Assembly (NCBI GenBank): GCA_900546345.1 | Contig: URCI01000007.1 | Location: 1 to 64,000 of the forward strand | DNA length: 64,000 nt | Origin: an uncultured Prevotella sp. | Lineage (GTDB): Bacteria; Bacteroidota; Bacteroidia; Bacteroidales; Bacteroidaceae | Direction of reading: 5' to 3' | Shown here: positions 60,401 to 64,000 of the stretch, piece by piece | Position numbering within the stretch: the stretch's first letter is position 1 | How the letters are laid out: every line of letters begins with the position of its first letter | Position numbers and translations under genes: made by a program | Notes under the pieces: generated by a model | Database searches by the model: none | What the model was told of the DNA's origin: nothing | Seen by the model: only the letters and a program-made list of their open reading frames with translations

Positions 60401-62566
60401 TTACTTCCAGGCGTCGATGATAGCCTTGAAGTCAGCAGCCTTCAAAGAAGCGCCACCGATCAGACCGCCGTCGATGTCGGGCTTAGAGAAGAGCTCCTTG
60501 GCATTGCCGGGCTTGCAGCTGCCGCCATAGAGAATGGTGGTGTCCTCAGCAGCTTCCTTGCCGTACTTCTCAGCGACGATGCTACGGATGTAAGCGAGCA
60601 TCTCTTCGGCCTGGTCGCTGGTAGCGGTCTTGCCGGTACCGATAGCCCAGATCGGCTCGTAAGCCAGCACGATGTTCTTCCACTCTTCGGCAGAGAGGTT
60701 GAAGACGCTGCCGTCGAGCTCAGCCTTGACGACCTCGTTCTGCTTGTTAGCCTCGCGCTCCTCGAGTGTCTCGCCGCAGCAGAAGATCACCTTCAGGCCG
60801 TTGGCCAGTGCCAGCTGCACCTTCTCCTTCAGGATCTCAGGAGTCTCGTTGTAGTACTGGCGACGCTCGCTGTGACCGAGAATGACGTACTGAGCACCAG
60901 TGGACTTCACCATAGCAGCAGAGACCTCGCCTGTGTAGGCACCCTTTTCCTTGTCTGCGCAGTTCTCAGCGCCCAGGGCTACTACGTTCTGATCCAGCAC
61001 CTCGGCAACCTTAGCCAAGTGGATGAACGGTGTGCAGACGATGACACCACAGTTAGGTTTGTCAGCAGCACAAGCCTCATTGATCTCTTTAGCCAGGGCG
61101 ATGCCCTCCTGCAGGTTCTCATTCATTTTCCAGTTGCCTGCAACAATTTTCTTTCTCATTTTTCTTTTCCTTTCTATTAGTGATAAGTTAAACAGTTGTT
61201 GTTGTATCTGATTCTCTTTTTTCTTCTGCCAGGCTCTTAGCCATTTTGTCCAAGCCCACAGTCGGTCGGCAAGTGTCAGAAGGAAGAGTGGGAGGATGAA
61301 CCACAGGGCGACTTTCGCCATCGTGCCGGCAGCCGTGTGCTCATCAGGCTGTCCGATCGGCAGTTTGCTGATGTCGCCTTGCAGGTCAGCCGCGTCGGGC
61401 AGGTCGTTGTGGCTCCATTTGTGGAGGATCGTTCCGTTCTTGATCAGCATCAGCCCCGGGTTGCTGCGGATCATCGTCTTCAGCGTGGTGCCGTCGACGA
61501 GCAGGAAAGGATATTCGGCGCCGGTGATGTCTTCCCAGTGATGAATGTCTTTGTCACTGGAAGCTGTCAGACAGTAGAACGGGATATGCTGGTCGAGACA
61601 GTACTCATAGAGTTGGTCGATGGCGCCAAAGTTGCCGTCGTCGGCAGTGCGGAGGTTGGGTGCGATGAGCAGGAAGGTGTAGCCCCGCCGGTCGAGAATG
61701 CTGTCGGTAAGATCATCGCCGGCGCGAGTCTGAATAGAGAAATCGTGGATCGGGGGCACGTAGCCTTCGGCCGTCTGCACCGTCTTGGAGTCGATGAATG
61801 TCCACGTGGAGTCGGGATAGTTGTCGAGTGTGAATTCCTTCTTCACACCATTCTTTTCGAGGATAAACGTCGTCTCGAACTGAGGCTGTGGCGCGCCGGG
61901 CGGGATCTCCATGCCCTTCTTGATGTTCATGCCGACATGATAAGGCCGGAAGTCAAAGACCGGCAGTCGGTAGAGGCAATAGGTGCTTGTGACCAGGATG
62001 AAGATGATGGTGTAGTTGATCGCAATCCATTGGTTGGGTCTGGAGATGAAGCGATACATCGCGAGCGGCTTCTTCCATAAGAGGATGGCACAGGCCGTCA
62101 GCCCGATGTTCTTCAGCAGTGACTCGGTATTGGTGAGGTGCACGGCATCACCGAAGCAACCGCAGTCCTTGACAGGATTGGCAATGACGAGCCACAGCGT
62201 GATCAGTGTCATCACCGCCATGAAGGCGAGAATGATCTTGGAGGTCAGTCTCCTTCGGATGGCCAAAACCATGAAGATGCCCAGGCTAAACTCCAGACCT
62301 GCCAGCAGGATGGCGGCAGAGATGAGCAGATAATCGGGCAGGACACCCGGCAAGCCGACTGCTTCGAGATAGTCCTGCATTTTGTAGAGTGTCCCCAGTG
62401 GGTCGATGGCCTTGACATAGCCGGAGAAGATAAAGGTCAGACCAACCACAAAGCGGGCTATGTTGACGAGAATCAACGTCAACGTATGGAGCCATTGTGG
62501 CCTTTTGTCGGTCTGTGCATGTGGTTGCATGTTCTCTTCTTTTTCGGTTATTGCCATGTGGTGCAT
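60401..62566 (-). CDS. tpiA: DoxX-like membrane protein fused in frame to triosephosphate isomerase
   Basis: A single 721-codon frame. Residues about 20-460 are a Bacteroidota membrane protein of the DoxX/MauE type: helices from WLHTLTLILVNIARFVVGLTFIFSGYVKAIDP, a CGCF motif in NPVKDCGCFGDAVHLTN, a periplasmic thioredoxin-like part, and a last helix near 425. Residues 470-721 are a complete triosephosphate isomerase (KKIVAGNWKMNEN, GHSERR, YEPIWAIGTGK, YGGSCKPGNA). The isomerase can also start alone at the ATG at 61159, with AAAGGAAAAG a few bases upstream, giving the usual 252 residues. In other Bacteroidales these are two adjacent genes. In a neighbouring frame TAATAG lies just ahead of the junction, as if a stop was lost through a frameshift. 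Confidence 0.85.
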   Translation of the reverse strand: MHHMAITEKEENMQPHAQTDKRPQWLHTLTLILVNIARFVVGLTFIFSGYVKAIDPLGTLYKMQDYLEAVGLPGVLPDYLLISAAILLAGLEFSLGIFMVLAIRRRLTSKIILAFMAVMTLITLWLVIANPVKDCGCFGDAVHLTNTESLLKNIGLTACAILLWKKPLAMYRFISRPNQWIAINYTIIFILVTSTYCLYRLPVFDFRPYHVGMNIKKGMEIPPGAPQPQFETTFILEKNGVKKEFTLDNYPDSTWTFIDSKTVQTAEGYVPPIHDFSIQTRAGDDLTDSILDRRGYTFLLIAPNLRTADDGNFGAIDQLYEYCLDQHIPFYCLTASSDKDIHHWEDITGAEYPFLLVDGTTLKTMIRSNPGLMLIKNGTILHKWSHNDLPDAADLQGDISKLPIGQPDEHTAAGTMAKVALWFILPLFLLTLADRLWAWTKWLRAWQKKKENQIQQQLFNLSLIERKRKMRKKIVAGNWKMNENLQEGIALAKEINEACAADKPNCGVIVCTPFIHLAKVAEVLDQNVVALGAENCADKEKGAYTGEVSAAMVKSTGAQYVILGHSERRQYYNETPEILKEKVQLALANGLKVIFCCGETLEEREANKQNEVVKAELDGSVFNLSAEEWKNIVLAYEPIWAIGTGKTATSDQAEEMLAYIRSIVAEKYGKEAAEDTTILYGGSCKPGNAKELFSKPDIDGGLIGGASLKAADFKAIIDAWK

Positions 62567-62616
62567 AAAGAAAAATGGTACAGCGCCGGAGCGTCTTGTG
62601 GACAGCGCCTGCGGGC

Positions 62617-63180
62617 TTATTGTTCGTCGGACTTCCGTTGCGTGCGGATAGCCCCGAAGACTGCGTAGTTGATGATGTCGTAGTAGTTGCTGTCGATGCC
62701 TTCAGAGACGAGCGCTTGGCCGTGGTTCTCTTCGAGCTCTTTGACACGCTCTATCTTTGTGAGGATGAAGTCGGTGTAGCTTGTCACGCGCATGTCGCGC
62801 CAGGCTTCGCCATAGTCGTGGTTTTTGCGCTTCATCAGTTCGAAGGCTTCCCGAGCGTAGTGGTCGTAGAGCTTGAGAGCGTCATCCGGTGTAGTGTCGA
62901 TCGTGTCGGCAAATCCCTCTTTAAGCTGTATGAGTCCGATGATTCCATAGTTGATCAGCGCGATGAACTCCGGTCGGATGCCTTCACCGACGAGGCTTTG
63001 TCCGGTGATCTCCAGTGTGCGGATGCGCTTGGCCTTGATAAAGAGCTGGTCAGTCAGCGAAGAGGGGCGGAGCATACGCCACGAAGCACCATAGTCATGG
63101 AGCTTCTTGGCAAAGAGCTGCCGGCACTCTGCCATGATATCTTGGAATTGTTTTTCTGTCTCTTGCACGGTTGTACTCAT
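62617..63180 (-). CDS. DUF1599 protein with internal duplication
   Basis: The 187-residue soluble protein consists of two similar halves. KKLHDYGASWRMLRPSSLTD to EGIRPEFIALINYGIIGLIQL (about 25-90) is echoed by RKNHDYGEAWRDMRVTSYTD to EGIDSNYYDIINYAVFGAIR (about 115-180). DUF1599 proteins are common in Bacteroidota next to the DoxX-like and tpiA genes, as here. The HDYG-x-W motifs suggest a nucleotide-pyrophosphohydrolase-like helical fold, but no activity can be stated. Confidence 0.85.
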   Translation of the reverse strand: MSTTVQETEKQFQDIMAECRQLFAKKLHDYGASWRMLRPSSLTDQLFIKAKRIRTLEITGQSLVGEGIRPEFIALINYGIIGLIQLKEGFADTIDTTPDDALKLYDHYAREAFELMKRKNHDYGEAWRDMRVTSYTDFILTKIERVKELEENHGQALVSEGIDSNYYDIINYAVFGAIRTQRKSDEQ

Positions 63181-63252
63181 ATGATATATATGGTGCTAAG
63201 TTTCTGCAAAGTTACAGAAATTAATCGAGAAACGGAAAGATAAGGAGAATTA

Positions 63253-63576
63253 TTACTTGCACAGCACGATGTCGACGGGTTGCATGGTGACGAGGATGCC
63301 CTTCGGTTGCGCTTTGAGGGTGGGAAGGATCTTGTCGAGGAAAGCCTGTAGCTTCTCTTCGTCGTCAATGATCTCAACGACAATCGGATATTTGACGTTG
63401 AGCTCCCAAAACTTGTTGGAGCGTAGCTTGCTGGCTTTGCCGTAGCCCATGATGCCTTGTAGCACCGTGGCACCTGCCAGTTGCTCACGCTGTGCGGCGC
63501 GTGCGATCTCCTCGTAGAGCGACTCGTGGCGGATCGTATCGGTGTTGCTGAGATAGAAACGGAGTATCTTTTTCAT
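63253..63576 (-). CDS. DUF190 protein linked to the fluoride channel gene
   Basis: The 107-residue soluble protein has the DUF190 pattern: LRFYLSNTDTIRHESLYEEI, AQREQLAGATVLQGIMGYGK and YPIVVEIIDDEEKLQAFLDK, with a PII-like ferredoxin fold expected. DUF190 genes often flank crcB. It lies 131 bp after the crcB fragment on the same strand, so a role with the fluoride exporter is likely from context. Confidence 0.85.
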   Translation of the reverse strand: MKKILRFYLSNTDTIRHESLYEEIARAAQREQLAGATVLQGIMGYGKASKLRSNKFWELNVKYPIVVEIIDDEEKLQAFLDKILPTLKAQPKGILVTMQPVDIVLCK

Positions 63577-63604
63577 GTTGATATATATATACGTTATGCG
63601 AGGT

Positions 63605-63707
63605 TAGGACAACAATCACGGAGAGCCGCCCCTACACATCCACCGCTCTCACCTCTTGGCGGTAATCACTCCCCTCTCCCTTTGGAGAGGGGTTGGGGGT
63701 GAGGCTA
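63605..63707 (-). repeat. REP-like palindromes between crcB and DUF190
   Basis: CCGCCCCTACA near 63627-63637 belongs to family B, and CCCCTCTCC/GGAGAGGGG (63671-63679, 63684-63692) plus the complement of AGCCTCACCCCCAACCCCT to family A. Both families therefore meet in one 131-bp gap. Confidence 0.65.
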
Positions 63708-64000
63708 TTAAATCATTTTGGCGCAGGCATTGCCCACGACGACGGCGATGAGTCCTAGGGCCACGCTCAACCCTATATAGAGGGCGAAGTAGAGGTAGTT
63801 GCCGTCGCGCATGAGCGCCGTGCTCTCGTTCATGAAGGTGGAGAAGGTGGTGAAGCCGCCACAGAAGCCTGTGGTCAGCACGAGTTTCATGGAGGGAGAC
63901 ATCCAGTCGCCGGGCCAGTGCAGGCCTGAGAGGAAGCCGATGATCAGGCAGCCTAAGATGTTGACCGCGAAAGTGCCGAGAGGAAAGCTCAAGGGCGCCC
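63708..64000 (-). CDS. crcB: fluoride ion channel CrcB/Fluc, N-terminus cut by the window edge
   Basis: The frame is open to the window end; the apparent TTG start within it is not the true one. Visible residues include SFPLGTFAVNILGCLIIGFL, LTTGFCGGFTTFSTFMNES (the CrcB signature GxxGGxTTFSTF) and a last helix ending GNACAKMI. About 97 of the usual 120-130 residues are present, so one helix is outside. CrcB exports fluoride as a dimer. The neighbouring DUF190 gene supports the call. Any fluoride riboswitch would lie beyond the window. Confidence 0.9.
   Translation of the reverse strand, partial: APLSFPLGTFAVNILGCLIIGFLSGLHWPGDWMSPSMKLVLTTGFCGGFTTFSTFMNESTALMRDGNYLYFALYIGLSVALGLIAVVVGNACAKMI

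Overview
The window comes from a Bacteroidota genome, most likely a Prevotellaceae-type gut, rumen or oral anaerobe. Many genes are preceded by the TAnnTTTG promoter element typical of this phylum. The content is also characteristic: a polysaccharide utilisation locus led by a hybrid two-component sensor, type IX secretion C-terminal domains, an Mfa/Fim-type pilus operon, many lipoproteins, and Bacteroidales families such as DUF1599, DUF3575, DUF3868 and DUF3791. No rRNA, CRISPR array, intact insertion sequence or prophage was seen. One tRNA (Tyr) is present.

Layout. 1-2917: coenzyme A supply (type II pantothenate kinase and coaBC on the minus strand, panB divergent from overlapping promoters). 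2918-7487: a repeat-rich gap, tRNA-Tyr, a coiled-coil lipoprotein and a GH3 glycosidase. 7890-19331: one long plus-strand unit for nitrate respiration: a small membrane protein, mobA, narK, narGHJI, a TonB-dependent receptor and a THEP1-like P-loop NTPase. 19416-22089: two small DUF3791-like proteins, an internally deleted SLC13/DASS transporter and an orphan lipoprotein. 22949-41410: a rhamnogalacturonan-I degradation locus (two PL11 lyases, a double CE12 esterase, a GH105-GH106 fusion, GH28, the hybrid sensor-regulator and a short remnant of a SusC receptor). 41997-55364: a minus-strand pilus operon read DUF3575, DUF3868/OmpA, Mfa1, Mfa2/FimB, two further fimbrial lipoproteins, and a 1750-residue protein with a type IX secretion sorting domain. 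55939-64000: housekeeping genes (MATE exporter, exonuclease III, folE, SPOR protein, a membrane protein fused in frame to triosephosphate isomerase, DUF1599, DUF190 and CrcB).

How the parts work together. NarK would bring in nitrate, NarGHI would reduce it at the membrane, NarJ and MobA would mature the molybdenum enzyme, and the receptor plus NTPase may supply a metal or cofactor (inference). In the pectin locus the lyases cut the rhamnogalacturonan backbone, the esterases remove acetyl groups, and GH105, GH106 and GH28 trim the products. The sensor kinase would switch the locus on, but the usual SusC/SusD importer is reduced to a fragment here.

The most unusual signal is a family of degenerate 22-bp units with the core GTCATCTCAnTG. 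They are laid back to back, in both orientations, beside long perfect hairpins. They occur at exactly three intergenic places (about 3172-3302, 22554-22708 and 41569-41766). I do not recognise this family. Other repeats include two REP-like palindrome families and a 40-bp direct repeat that brackets the major pilin gene.
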